This document shows positions 17,278 through 26,136 of a stretch of DNA of 64,000 nt, one piece after another; within the stretch, counting starts at the first letter, position 1; every line of letters starts with the position of its first letter. A program made the position numbers and the translations under genes. Source of the DNA: Dendrosporobacter quercicolus (GTDB lineage Bacteria; Bacillota; Negativicutes; DSM-1736; Dendrosporobacteraceae). The stretch lies in assembly GCF_900104455.1 (NCBI RefSeq), contig NZ_FNHB01000002.1:1-64000 (forward strand), given 5' to 3'. The notes under the pieces are model-generated. The model made no database searches and was not told the DNA's origin. It was given only the letters and a program-made list of their open reading frames with translations.

Positions 17278-18159
17278 ATGCAGCAAGGAACTTTCCGGGT
17301 TAAGGCCGGTCTGGCCGAGATGCTTAAAGGCGGCGTAATTATGGACGTTACTACCCCTGAGCAGGCAAAGATAGCTGAGCAGGCGGGGGCTTGCGCCGTT
17401 ATGGCGCTGGAGCGGGTGCCGGCTGACATCCGGGCCGCCGGCGGGGTGGCCAGAATGGCGGACCCTACGATTGTCGAGCGGATTATGGATGCGGTTACGA
17501 TTCCGGTAATGGCTAAAGCAAGAATAGGACATTTTATTGAGGCGCAGATCCTGGAAGCTCTGGGCGCCGACTATATTGATGAAAGCGAGGTACTGACGCC
17601 TGCTGATGATAAATTTCATATCAATAAAAATCAGTTCAAGGTACCGTTTGTGTGCGGGGCGAAAAATCTTGGTGAAGCACTGCGCCGGATCGGTGAAGGC
17701 GCGGCGATGATCCGTACCAAGGGCGAGCCCGGTACCGGCAATGTTGTCGAAGCAGTAAAGCATATTCGGATGGTGATGGGCGAAATACGGCTGTTGCAAA
17801 ACCTGCCGGAAGAGGAAATTGCCGCATTTGCCAAGAATATCGCCGCACCGGTTGAATTGGTGCTGGAAACTAAGCAGTTAGGGCGGCTTCCGGTGGTTAA
17901 CTTTGCTGCCGGCGGTATTGCCACCCCGGCTGACGCCGCTTTGATGATGCAATTAGGCTGTGACGGAATCTTCGTCGGCTCCGGTATTTTTAAATCAGGC
18001 GATCCGGCCAAACGAGCCAAAGCAATCGTTTCAGCAACTACTTACTATAATGATCCGAAGGTGCTGGCGGAGATCTCCAAGGACTTAGGCGAGGCTATGG
18101 TTGGGATTGAAATTGATACCATACCTCAGCATGAGCGGATGCAGGAGCGAGGCTGGTAG
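17278..18159 (+). CDS. pdxS: Pyridoxal 5'-phosphate synthase lyase subunit PdxS
   Basis: 293 residues. PdxS condenses ribose 5-phosphate, glyceraldehyde 3-phosphate and ammonia (supplied by PdxT) to pyridoxal 5'-phosphate in the DXP-independent route. D23 (IMDVTTPEQ), K80 ([10 protein letters not shown]) and K148 ([11 protein letters not shown]) are the conserved catalytic residues. Length is typical and the protein is expected to form a twelve-mer with PdxT docked. ATG 17278 has GAGGAGGT ten bases upstream; TATAAT at 17223-17228 may be the -10 box, although the -35 region is poor. pdxT follows after 29 bases. Confidence 0.97.
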   Translation: MQQGTFRVKAGLAEMLKGGVIMDVTTPEQAKIAEQAGACAVMALERVPADIRAAGGVARMADPTIVERIMDAVTIPVMAKARIGHFIEAQILEALGADYIDESEVLTPADDKFHINKNQFKVPFVCGAKNLGEALRRIGEGAAMIRTKGEPGTGNVVEAVKHIRMVMGEIRLLQNLPEEEIAAFAKNIAAPVELVLETKQLGRLPVVNFAAGGIATPADAALMMQLGCDGIFVGSGIFKSGDPAKRAKAIVSATTYYNDPKVLAEISKDLGEAMVGIEIDTIPQHERMQERGW

Positions 18160-18188
18160 GCCTGTATGGCGGCCAGGAGGGAGCAGGC

Positions 18189-18758
18189 ATGAGAATTGGC
18201 GTATTGGCTTTGCAGGGGGCGTTTCGCGAACATTGCCGGATGCTGGCGGAGTTAGGGCTTCAGGCGGTGGAGATTAGAAAAGCAGTTGAATTAGAAGACA
18301 TTGAAGGACTGATTTTGCCAGGCGGTGAAAGTACCGCAATTGGCAAGATGCTGAACGACTGGGGATTGATGGGAACGGTCAGGGCACGAGCCGCCCGGGG
18401 GATGGCGGTCTATGGAACTTGCGCCGGAATGATTTTACTGGCTAAGGAAATTATTGACAGTGAGCAGCCCCGGTTGGGATTAATGGATATAACTGTGAGG
18501 CGCAATGCCTTTGGCCGGCAGTGTGAGAGTTTTGAAGCCGATTTATCTGTCAATGAATTTGGCGTCGAGCCGGTGCGGGCAGTCTTTATTCGCGCGCCCT
18601 ACATTGAGGCGGCCGGACCGGCGGTCCAAATAATGGCTAAAGTCAATGACAAAATAGTCATTGCCCGTCAGGACAAGCTGCTGGTCACTGCTTTTCATCC
18701 GGAGCTAACCAGAGACCTGCGTATTCATGAGTATTTTATAAAAATGATCAAAGAATAG
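18189..18758 (+). CDS. pdxT: PLP synthase glutaminase subunit PdxT
   Basis: 189 residues, class I glutaminase that releases ammonia from glutamine and passes it to PdxS. The triad is C78 (GTCAGM), H170 and E172 (FHPEL); the GGES oxyanion motif is at 45-48. Length typical. Start ATG 18189 behind aggagggag. It forms an operon with pdxS (29-base gap), the standard arrangement in Gram-positives. Confidence 0.97.
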   Translation: MRIGVLALQGAFREHCRMLAELGLQAVEIRKAVELEDIEGLILPGGESTAIGKMLNDWGLMGTVRARAARGMAVYGTCAGMILLAKEIIDSEQPRLGLMDITVRRNAFGRQCESFEADLSVNEFGVEPVRAVFIRAPYIEAAGPAVQIMAKVNDKIVIARQDKLLVTAFHPELTRDLRIHEYFIKMIKE

Positions 18759-18891
18759 GCAAAAAGCTGTCGGCCCGATGCCAGGCGGCCTTTTATTCCG
18801 CCCGGTGTAATGGGCTGATAAAAGCAGGAGACTGGGAAAAGCTATCGAATTATCACTAAATAAAGATGAAATAGATGGAGGAAGTTGCACA

Positions 18892-19659
18892 GTGGCCGGA
18901 AATCCTTCCATAGTGAAATCAGCAGCCCGCACGCTGGCGATATTGGAATTTATTGTACAGTGCCCAAAAGCGCCGACCTTTACTGTTCTTCAAGAACACA
19001 TGGATATTCCCAAGAGTTCATTATCCTATCTGCTGCAAGAATTATTGAGCCAGGATTACATCCAGTTTGATGCTGACCGGAGAGTATATTCGCCCGGACT
19101 CAGATTGGTGCAAATGAGTGCTTCCTGCATCAACAACACCAATCTCTCTAAGGAAATATGGCAGGGGATTAAGAAGCTGAGCGAAGATCTGGGAGAAACT
19201 ACTCATGCGGCTGTTTTAGATGGCCGGTTTATTGTTTACATTGCAAAATGTCAGGGTACAAAAGATGTCAGTATTGTGACAACGGTCGGCTTTAGGGTGC
19301 CGGCCCATGCCACAGCTATCGGGAAAATGCTTTTATCCTCGTTAAATGAAGCGGAGCTGGAGCACCGGCTGGGGAATACGGCTTTAGAACGTTACACCGA
19401 TAATACCCTGACTGCCCCTGACCAATTGATGGCAGCCATCCGGCAGGCGGCTGTTGAAGGTTATGCCATTGATCAGCAGGAAATTATTTCTGGCGGTGTA
19501 TGTGTGGCTGCGCCGGTTTATGATCAAAATAATAAAATGATTGTGGCGATCAGCGTAACAATGCCTGCAGTCCGGGCAACGGAATCATTTTTGGAGGAAT
19601 GCATACGTCAGGTAAAACAGGTTGCCGATACCGTATCAAGGCGCTTAGGAAAACTATAA
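18892..19659 (+). CDS. IclR family transcription regulator
   Basis: 255 residues. The N-terminal winged helix (residues about 8-65, KSAARTLAILEFI ... SSLSYLLQELL) and the C-terminal IclR effector domain (VGFRVPAHATAIGKMLL, then YAIDQQEIISGGVCVAAPV) are clear. IclR proteins usually control sugar-acid or aromatic catabolism and bind small acids. Start GTG 18892, with ATGGAGGAAG about ten bases upstream. It precedes the dehydratase/aldolase pair, and two identical-type palindromes lie in the gap (19804-19836), so it is the likely regulator of that pair. Confidence 0.9.
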   Translation: MAGNPSIVKSAARTLAILEFIVQCPKAPTFTVLQEHMDIPKSSLSYLLQELLSQDYIQFDADRRVYSPGLRLVQMSASCINNTNLSKEIWQGIKKLSEDLGETTHAAVLDGRFIVYIAKCQGTKDVSIVTTVGFRVPAHATAIGKMLLSSLNEAELEHRLGNTALERYTDNTLTAPDQLMAAIRQAAVEGYAIDQQEIISGGVCVAAPVYDQNNKMIVAISVTMPAVRATESFLEECIRQVKQVADTVSRRLGKL

Positions 19660-19693
19660 GGCGTACAGAAATATTTATGCCAATGCAGGAAAA

Positions 19694-19726
19694 CTTGTAT
19701 GCTAAGCGTAATACTTAGCATACAAG
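19694..19726. terminator. Hairpin after iclR-type gene
   Basis: cttgtatgctaag (19694-19706) and cttagcatacaag (19714-19726) are a perfect 13-bp inverted repeat around cgtaata. It lies 34 bases after the regulator's stop and has no T-run. It could be a terminator or a further operator. Confidence 0.6.
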
Positions 19727-19803
19727 GAAGAATTTGATGATTGTAACTGACTCAGGCAATGAGCCTGAACCTACTACTGCCATGAGAGGCTGTAATTTTT
19801 TTA

Positions 19804-19836
19804 TTCATATAAATGAATTAAGTTCATATACATGAA
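19804..19836. promoter_or_regulatory. Tandem palindromic operator
   Basis: TTCATATAAATGAA (19804-19817) and TTCATATACATGAA (19823-19836) are two copies of TTCAT-N4-ATGAA. Their centres are 19 bases apart, close to two helical turns. They lie between the IclR gene and the dehydratase it probably controls. Two copies at this spacing suit a regulator binding as a dimer of dimers. Confidence 0.65.
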
Positions 19837-19934
19837 TTGTGTCGATTTTGTGCGCATTGGGCCGGCTTGTATAGGCCGGGAAGGACTTGATGCGGCAAAT
19901 TTCAATAAATAAATCGTTAAAGGAGCGAGACGCG

Positions 19935-21656
19935 ATGTCCAAACAACGGTGTCAGGGAGTTAGGGATTCATGGGCGCAGGTGGATGCTTTGATGCTGGGC
20001 ATGAATTGGTCGGAGGAGGATGTGGAAAAACCCCATATTCTAATTGATGATGTGCAGGGAGACAGTCATCCAGGCAGCTTTCATCTGGATGTTTTAAGTG
20101 ATGAGGCTTGTACCGGGGTTTATGAAGCCGGGGGTAAGCCGGCCAAGTTCCATGTTACCGACATTTGTGACGGCTGGGCGCAAGGCCATGACGGGATGAA
20201 TTATATTTTAGCCTCCCGGGAAATTATTGCCGATATGGTTCAAATTCATGCCTCGGTTATCCCCTGGGATGGGATGATTTTATTATCCGGGTGTGATAAA
20301 TCGGTGCCGGCCCATTTGATGGCTGCTGCGCGAATGAATATACCCACGATTCATATTCCCAGTGGTTCAATGCGCTCAGGACCGGATATATCTACCTCCG
20401 GACTGGCCGGTCCTTTGTCGGCCAAAGCGAAAAAGGGTTTAGTCAAACCTGATGAGATGCGCAACTACAAGCTAACCGGCTGTCCGTCCTGCGGAGCTTG
20501 TCAGTTTATGGGCACTGCCAGTACCATGCAGTGTATGGCCGAAGCCCTGGGCCTGGCGCTGCCAGGGACTGCGCTGATGCCGGCTACCTTTGCGGATATC
20601 CGCCGTCTGTCCCGAATTGCCGGCAAGCAGATTGTGGCGCTGGCCTGCCGGGATATTACGGCAGCGCAGATTATGACCAAGGCTGCTTTTGAAAACGCCA
20701 TTAAGGTGCATGCAGCCATTGGCGGCAGTACGAATGCGCTCATTCATCTCCCGGCAATTGCTCATGAACTGGAGCTGGAACTGGACCCGCAGATTTTTGA
20801 TCAAACAGGCCAACAAATTAAATACTTAACCAATATTCAACCCAGCGGAAAATATGTTACGGAAATGTTCTGGTTTGCAGGCGGAGTGCCAATGATTCAA
20901 TGGTTAATCAGAGATCAGCTGGATCTTAATGTAATGACTGTTACCGGCCGGACTTTAGGTGAAAATCTACAGAAACTGTGGGCTGACGGATTTTTTACCC
21001 GCTGTTTGAATTATCTTAAGACATATGGCATTGAGGCTGAGGAAATTATCAGACGGCCGGAGCAGTCCGATAAGTATGGCTCGATTGCCGTGCTGAAAGG
21101 AAATGTTGCACCTGACGGGGCAGTTGTCAAATATTCGGCAATTGTTCCGGCAATGCAAAGGCATACCGGCCCGGCAATGGTATTTGACAGTGAGGAAAAT
21201 GCCCAGGCTGCAATCATTGCGGGAAATATTAATCCGGGTGCGGTAGTCGTTATCCGTTATGAAGGTCCTAAAGGCGCCGGCATGCCGGAAATGTTCATGA
21301 CAACAGATGCTATTGTGTTTGATGAAACACTGAACGGAACTGTCGCGATCGTAACCGACGGCAGATTTTCAGGGGCAACCCGCGGACCGTGCATCGGACA
21401 CGTTTCGCCGGAGGCTGTTGAGGGCGGCCCGATTGCTTTGATTGAAGACGGCGATTTAATTGAACTTGACATTCCGGCGAGAAAGATTAATATTGTCGGC
21501 ATTGCCGGCGTTCCAGCCGGCCCGCAGGAGATCAGCGATATTCTTAACACCAGGAAGGCAGTATGGCGGCTGCCGGTGTTAAAACCGAAAAAGGGCATTT
21601 TAAAAAGATATTCGCAAAACGCGGTATCAGCCATGGCCGGCGCTTATATGAAGTAA
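19935..21656 (+). CDS. IlvD/Edd family dehydratase, probably sugar acid
   Basis: 573 residues. The family uses an Fe-S cluster to dehydrate 2,3-dihydroxy acids (IlvD), 6-phosphogluconate (Edd) or sugar acids such as xylonate or arabonate. C120 (SGCDKS) and C183 (TGCPSCGAC, also C186, C189) are the expected cluster ligands. The neighbouring aldolase-family gene and IclR regulator, and the absence of other branched-chain genes, favour a sugar-acid substrate, giving a 2-keto-3-deoxy acid. Start ATG 19935 has aaggagcg eight bases upstream; TTG 19887 would add 16 residues. Cytoplasmic. Confidence 0.85.
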   Translation: MSKQRCQGVRDSWAQVDALMLGMNWSEEDVEKPHILIDDVQGDSHPGSFHLDVLSDEACTGVYEAGGKPAKFHVTDICDGWAQGHDGMNYILASREIIADMVQIHASVIPWDGMILLSGCDKSVPAHLMAAARMNIPTIHIPSGSMRSGPDISTSGLAGPLSAKAKKGLVKPDEMRNYKLTGCPSCGACQFMGTASTMQCMAEALGLALPGTALMPATFADIRRLSRIAGKQIVALACRDITAAQIMTKAAFENAIKVHAAIGGSTNALIHLPAIAHELELELDPQIFDQTGQQIKYLTNIQPSGKYVTEMFWFAGGVPMIQWLIRDQLDLNVMTVTGRTLGENLQKLWADGFFTRCLNYLKTYGIEAEEIIRRPEQSDKYGSIAVLKGNVAPDGAVVKYSAIVPAMQRHTGPAMVFDSEENAQAAIIAGNINPGAVVVIRYEGPKGAGMPEMFMTTDAIVFDETLNGTVAIVTDGRFSGATRGPCIGHVSPEAVEGGPIALIEDGDLIELDIPARKINIVGIAGVPAGPQEISDILNTRKAVWRLPVLKPKKGILKRYSQNAVSAMAGAYMK

Positions 21657-21708
21657 GCCTTGCAGCCGGCAGATGCCGGACAATAAAAAATAAGGAGGTC
21701 AATTGTTA

Positions 21709-22602
21709 ATGTTTAAAGGTATTCTTACGCCGGTAATTACCGTCTTTGATGACCGAGGCAAGTTTGACTTTGAAGGCAACACAGCTGTTATTAACCGTTT
21801 AATCGAACACGGGATGCATGGACTGCTGTTTTTGGGCAGCATTGGAGAATTTTTTGCCCTGACAATGGAAGAAAAAAAAGAGTTTATTCATTTTGCGGTG
21901 CAAACCGTAGACAAAAGGACGCCGGTGTTAATTGGCGCGGGAGGTACAGTACCGGAAGAGGTTGCTGCTCTTACACAATTTGCCGAGCAGGCCGGCGCTG
22001 ATGGCGTTGTGGTGGTTTCGCCTTACTATTTCAGTCTTAATGCCGAAACAATTTATCACTATTACGCCAGCCTGGCCCGCAGTACATCGCTGCCGATCAT
22101 GCTGTATAACTTTCCTGACAGGACAGGCTCTGATTTGACGCCTGCGCTTGTTTTGCGCCTGGCTACAGAATTTAGCAATATTGTCGCCATCAAAGACACT
22201 GTTGATAATATCAGTCATACCCGCAAGCTGATTCAGACAGTCAAGGAGCATCGGCCGGAGTTTACGGTTTTATCCGGGTTTGACGAATATCTGATTCCTA
22301 ATTTAATGGCTGGCGGCGACGGCGTACTTTGCGGTTTGACGAATATTGCGCCAGACTTATTCGACGGATTGCTAAAAGCATACCGGGCGCAGGATTTTGC
22401 CAAAGTGGCTGCAGCGCAGGCCAAAATCGCAATTTTGATGAATCTGTATGAGGTTACCAATCCGTTTATTGCCGGGATAAAAGGAGCCGTTAAACTTAGC
22501 GGCGTTCCAATCAGTACGGCTGTCAAAGCGCCTGCGGCGGCGATTACCGAGCAGCAATTGGAGGCTGTCAGGGCTATTTTGGCCAAGGCTGGCAAGGAAT
22601 AA
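21709..22602 (+). CDS. DHDPS/NAL family aldolase
   Basis: 297 residues, class I Schiff-base lyase of the dihydrodipicolinate synthase/N-acetylneuraminate lyase family. K162 (VAIKDTVDN) should form the Schiff base and Y133 (LYNFPDRTG) assist it. GSIGEFFALT replaces the GTTGE loop. It probably cleaves the 2-keto-3-deoxy sugar acid made by the upstream dehydratase into pyruvate and an aldehyde, as in the E. coli YagE/YagF pair. ATG 21709 has AGGAGGT nine bases upstream; TTG 21703 is too close to it. A true DapA is less likely in this context. Confidence 0.85.
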   Translation: MFKGILTPVITVFDDRGKFDFEGNTAVINRLIEHGMHGLLFLGSIGEFFALTMEEKKEFIHFAVQTVDKRTPVLIGAGGTVPEEVAALTQFAEQAGADGVVVVSPYYFSLNAETIYHYYASLARSTSLPIMLYNFPDRTGSDLTPALVLRLATEFSNIVAIKDTVDNISHTRKLIQTVKEHRPEFTVLSGFDEYLIPNLMAGGDGVLCGLTNIAPDLFDGLLKAYRAQDFAKVAAAQAKIAILMNLYEVTNPFIAGIKGAVKLSGVPISTAVKAPAAAITEQQLEAVRAILAKAGKE

Positions 22603-22722
22603 TTGAAAGTCGGGGTGCAAGCGTTTTTTAAAAAAACGTCAAGCGCTCCGCTTTTTGCAAAGAGGAAGGAAAAGAATCTGTAAATTGAATAAGAACAGGG
22701 CGCTGTTCAGTGCAAAAGCTCC

Positions 22723-23754
22723 TTATTCTTTAAGTTCACCGGTGTAAAAGGGATTAACTTCGTTGGTATAGAGATCAGCGGCTTTAATTTCACCAGGCTT
22801 TGCAAGGCCGTTTCGTTCCATCATGTCAATCCAGAACTGAACCTTTCTCTCATCAACCCATTTGTCCTGCGCATGCCAGTTGCCGCCGGATAGTGGGGTC
22901 TTATTGTAGTCGGCCCATACCTGTTTGGCCTCTTCAAAGTGCTGATTGCCCCACTGTTGACCGCGGTAATTGCCTACAATGTAGGCTTTAACCACCCCTG
23001 GGTATTTTTGAATGAATTCTTCGCTAAAGGCACGCACGCCTAAGCCTACAGCCTCGCCGTCGCCGGCTGCAACCCCGACTTGATAACTTGAAGCCAGCAC
23101 TTTAAGGCCTGGGCGCTGTTGGGCTGCAAGAGAAAACTGGGAATGGAGAAAAGCAACGTCAATTAAACCCTGCCGCAGGGCCTGTTCTTGCTGCAGATCA
23201 GGCATTGTTACCAGTGTTACCTGGTCTTTGGCGATACCATTTTGACGAAGGTATTCGTAGGTTAAAAGTTCGGCGCAGCCGCCCATATTGGCAACAGCAA
23301 TTTTTTTACCAATCAGGTCCTGGGGAGCATTGATTTTCCCAGCGGTCCGGACCAGCCAGTACATGTGTCCTTTATCATGATCGGGATGGTCAACCAGGCC
23401 TTGCATAACAATTTTTATTTTCATTCCGGCCTGCCTGGCCATTGCAACATTAATCACATGACCGGAATTCATGAGATCAACATCGCCTTTTACGGCAGCC
23501 TGAACCAATGTTCCTCCTTTGATGGGCCCTAGATAATCGGTAATAATACCGACATCCTTGAAGAAACCGTTGACGTCGGCCATTGCATAATCAAAGGCGC
23601 CGCCTTTTACTACTTTGAGTTGGAATTCCTTCGTCAGTTTGCCGTCTCTAAATTGATATTCGGCGCCAGCCGGTTCTTTTGAACAGCCGTTAAAAACCAT
23701 TGCTGCAAGAACAGCCAATGAAATTATAAAAAAAATTCTTGCTTTCCGTTTCAT
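22723..23754 (-). CDS. ABC transporter substrate-binding lipoprotein, SsuA/NMT1-like
   Basis: About 343 residues. A lipoprotein signal with lipobox FNGC is visible, so the mature protein is tethered outside the membrane. The fold is of the NMT1/SsuA type (taurine, sulfonate, nitrate, thiamine precursor or similar ligands); the ligand is not readable. ATG 23754 has aaggaag about seven bases upstream and is preferred to a start at 23772. It is the second gene of a - strand unit with the permease at 23818. No ATPase gene of this transporter is in the window. Confidence 0.85.
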   Translation of the reverse strand: MKRKARIFFIISLAVLAAMVFNGCSKEPAGAEYQFRDGKLTKEFQLKVVKGGAFDYAMADVNGFFKDVGIITDYLGPIKGGTLVQAAVKGDVDLMNSGHVINVAMARQAGMKIKIVMQGLVDHPDHDKGHMYWLVRTAGKINAPQDLIGKKIAVANMGGCAELLTYEYLRQNGIAKDQVTLVTMPDLQQEQALRQGLIDVAFLHSQFSLAAQQRPGLKVLASSYQVGVAAGDGEAVGLGVRAFSEEFIQKYPGVVKAYIVGNYRGQQWGNQHFEEAKQVWADYNKTPLSGGNWHAQDKWVDERKVQFWIDMMERNGLAKPGEIKAADLYTNEVNPFYTGELKE

Positions 23755-23817
23755 TCGCAATCTTCCTTTCACGAGGGACTCATTATCGCTGGAACGGTGG
23801 ATTTGCAGTATTTAATA

Positions 23818-24585
23818 CTATTTCCAATGGGTTATTCTTTTTTCAATGCCAACCAAAGTATAGTTTAAAATCAATCCCAACAGGGACATTGACATAATCG
23901 CCGCATACATTGTCGGTATCTTATACTTTACCTCCGAATCGTATAATAAAAAGCCAAGACCGGAGTTTGCTCCCATCATTTCAGCGGCAATGAGGATTAG
24001 AATAGATGTTGTCGCGCTGAGTCTGACACCGGTAAATATTGAAGGAACAGCTGCCGGAACAATGACCTTTATGAATATCTCCAGAGAGGATGTTCCCATC
24101 GAGCGGGCAGCCTTGATCAGCAAGGGATCAACATTTTTTACACCGGCAATGGTGTTAAGCAGGATCGCCCATTGCACCCCCCAAAAGATGATAGCCACTT
24201 TGGAGACTTCACCAATCCCGAAAAAAAGAATAAAAACCGGAAACAGCGCCAGCGTGGATGTCTGGCGAAAGGTCTGCAGCAAAGGATCAACAAGCTCTTC
24301 AAACCGCGGGAACCAGCCAATGAGCAGTCCTAAGGGAACAGAGACCAGCAGGCCTAAACTAAAACCAAGTACCGAACGGCGCACGCTTTGGGCAATATGC
24401 GTAATTAGCTCCCCTGAGCGCAGTAAATCCCAAAAGGCCGCTACCACTTTGGAAAAAGGCGGCAGAAATACCGGATCGGCTAAGCCGATCCGGGGAGCTG
24501 TTTCCCAGATCAGCAGAAAAGCGGCTATCGCAACTAAGCGGTACCCTATTGTAAGTAGCCTGGTAATTAATTTTTGTAGTGTAAT
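23818..24585 (-). CDS. ABC transporter permease, SsuC/TauC-like, ATT start
   Basis: Inner-membrane permease with the conserved EAA-type loop region (KAARSMGTSSLEIFIKVIVPAAVP). Read from the first GTG (24447) it would have 209 residues and lack the first membrane helix. In frame upstream, 46 more codons encode the missing helix (YRLVAIAAFLLIWE) and LADPVFLPPFSKV, as in the family. This frame has a TGA just before it and no ATG, GTG or TTG in the extension. ATT at 24585-24583 lies eight bases after a perfect AGGAGGT. I therefore place the start there (255 residues). No ATP-binding subunit gene is adjacent. Confidence 0.8.
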   Translation of the reverse strand: MTLQKLITRLLTIGYRLVAIAAFLLIWETAPRIGLADPVFLPPFSKVVAAFWDLLRSGELITHIAQSVRRSVLGFSLGLLVSVPLGLLIGWFPRFEELVDPLLQTFRQTSTLALFPVFILFFGIGEVSKVAIIFWGVQWAILLNTIAGVKNVDPLLIKAARSMGTSSLEIFIKVIVPAAVPSIFTGVRLSATTSILILIAAEMMGANSGLGFLLYDSEVKYKIPTMYAAIMSMSLLGLILNYTLVGIEKRITHWK

Positions 24586-24647
24586 TTTAAATCACCTCCT
24601 GCTTATTTAATAGCTAAGACAATGCCTGCAACTTCGTGTAAAAATAA

Positions 24648-24683
24648 AAAGGCCGGGAGTAATTATAATTACTCCCGGCCTTT
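24648..24683 (-). terminator. Terminator/attenuator in the ABC operon leader
   Basis: aaaggccgggagtaatt (24648-24664) and its complement (24667-24683) form a 17-bp stem. On the minus strand it is followed by a T-rich run. It lies about 60 bases upstream of the permease start and downstream of the promoter at 24728-24756, so most transcripts should stop unless it is relieved. accggc upstream (24699-24704) can pair with the gccgg of the stem as a possible alternative fold. Confidence 0.65.
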
Positions 24684-24727
24684 GATTGCCTGACCAACCA
24701 GCCGGTAAACAGATATCAATTGATCAA

Positions 24728-24756
24728 ATAGTACCATGGCAGAGGATAAAATGCAA
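24728..24756 (-). promoter_or_regulatory. Promoter of the ABC transporter operon
   Basis: On the minus strand, TTGCAT (24756-24751), 17-base spacer, TACTAT (24733-24728). The start of transcription would be near 24720, giving a leader of about 135 bases that contains the terminator hairpin. Confidence 0.55.
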
Positions 24757-24889
24757 GAGGATTTTCGGTGCGAGGCAAACAGGTGGTTTTTAAGGTCAAT
24801 GAAGTATGCACGAATAAATTTGAATCATAGCCACAGATGAAGTACAATAATAAATACATTATGGAGTTTTAATTTAGAGTTAGGAGACA

Positions 24890-25426
24890 ATGCCAATGAG
24901 TGAAGTCACGGAAGGAATTATTACACAATCGTCGGCAGTGCGCTTTCGGCAGGCGGCTCTCGGTGATCTTGATTATATTGTGGAAACCGAACATGCCGAA
25001 GAGAATGCCAAATATGTCATTCCCTGGCCCCGGGAGGAACATGCCAAATTGCTGAATACGGATAACACGAAACATTTTATTGTGGAAACGGCTGACGGCG
25101 GGAAAAACGCGGGGTTTGTCATCGTATCCGGTTTAAAAAATCCATTTCAGGAAATCGAGTTCTTACGGATCATCATGGCTGAAAAGGGACGGGGCTATGG
25201 CCGCCAGACAGTACGGTTATTGCAGAGCTGGGCATTTAAAGAACTGGGGGCTCACCGGGCCTGGCTGGATGTTAAGGATTACAATGACCGGGCTCGTTAT
25301 TTGTATAAATCTGAAGGTTTTGTCGAGGAAGGGCATATTCGGGAATGCATTAAAAATGGCGATTCTTATGAGTCTTTGATCATTCTGGGCATATTGGAAC
25401 ACGAATACTTTGCTTTAAACAAATAA
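24890..25426 (+). CDS. GNAT family acetyltransferase
   Basis: 178 residues. Motif A for acetyl-CoA (RIIMAEKGRGYGRQTVRLLQ, about 97-116) and the later DVKDYNDRARYLYKSEGF motif B are typical of RimJ/RimL-like N-acetyltransferases acting on amino groups of proteins or small molecules. Cytoplasmic. ATG 24890 follows ttaggag; ATG 24896 is also possible. Monocistronic; no neighbour points to a substrate. Confidence 0.9.
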   Translation: MPMSEVTEGIITQSSAVRFRQAALGDLDYIVETEHAEENAKYVIPWPREEHAKLLNTDNTKHFIVETADGGKNAGFVIVSGLKNPFQEIEFLRIIMAEKGRGYGRQTVRLLQSWAFKELGAHRAWLDVKDYNDRARYLYKSEGFVEEGHIRECIKNGDSYESLIILGILEHEYFALNK

Positions 25427-25527
25427 CGCTGCAAGTGAATCCGCTCCAGAGTAAGCCGAGCTATACCACAGCCCCAAATTGGGTATAGTATTGTTATGGA
25501 TGTCGTGCAACCTCAGGGGAGATGTCA

Positions 25528-26136
25528 ATGGAAGAATTCAGCAAGCTAATGATTGCGTATATTGCCGCATGGGGGTATCCGGCGCTGGTGCTGGCATTAA
25601 TGCTGGCCAATATCGGTGTACCGGTGCCCAGTGAGATTACTCTGGGGTTTGCCGGCTTTCTGGTATTTGGCGGACAGCTTGAATTTGCGCCGGTCATTGT
25701 TTCGGGGATTATTGGCGAGGTATTAGGCGCTTGTCTGGCTTATGGGCTGGGCTATTATGGCGGAACAGCCTTTCTGGTAAAATACGGACGTCTATTGGGA
25801 CTATCTTTCGCTACACTCGAGCGCCGCCGGCATTGGCTGAACAAATATGGCGCCGCGACAATTTTTTTTGGCCGGCTGCTGCCGGTTGCGCGGGGATTGA
25901 TTGCTTTGCCGGCTGGTTTTATCCGAATTGATTTTTGGCTTTTTTTCTTATGTACAGGCTTTAGTTCGGTTATTTGGGTGGTAGTACTGGTTTATATGGG
26001 GCAATTGCTGGGGGAAAGCTGGCGGGAGGTTGATGCGGTCGGCTATGGTATGGGCAAGGCGGTATTCATTCTGGTGCTGCTGGCGGCGGCGGCATTTTTG
26101 TACCGGAAAAGACGGCTGCGCGGTTTTCAGCATTAA
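25528..26136 (+). CDS. DedA family membrane protein
   Basis: About 202 residues with five or so membrane segments and the DedA hallmark FFGRLLPVARGLIALPAG. DedA proteins include undecaprenyl-phosphate and phosphatidylethanolamine flippases; which lipid is handled here is unknown. ATG 25528 has aggggag seven bases upstream; 25522 is an alternative. Its last bases overlap the 3' end of the convergent heptosyltransferase gene by four bases. Confidence 0.88.
   Translation: MEEFSKLMIAYIAAWGYPALVLALMLANIGVPVPSEITLGFAGFLVFGGQLEFAPVIVSGIIGEVLGACLAYGLGYYGGTAFLVKYGRLLGLSFATLERRRHWLNKYGAATIFFGRLLPVARGLIALPAGFIRIDFWLFFLCTGFSSVIWVVVLVYMGQLLGESWREVDAVGYGMGKAVFILVLLAAAAFLYRKRRLRGFQH

Noticed and set aside
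24684-24720. Guanidine riboswitch before the SsuA/SsuC-type transporter
   Set aside because: The leader before the terminator is only about 40 bases and lacks the paired ACGR loops of the mini-ykkC class.
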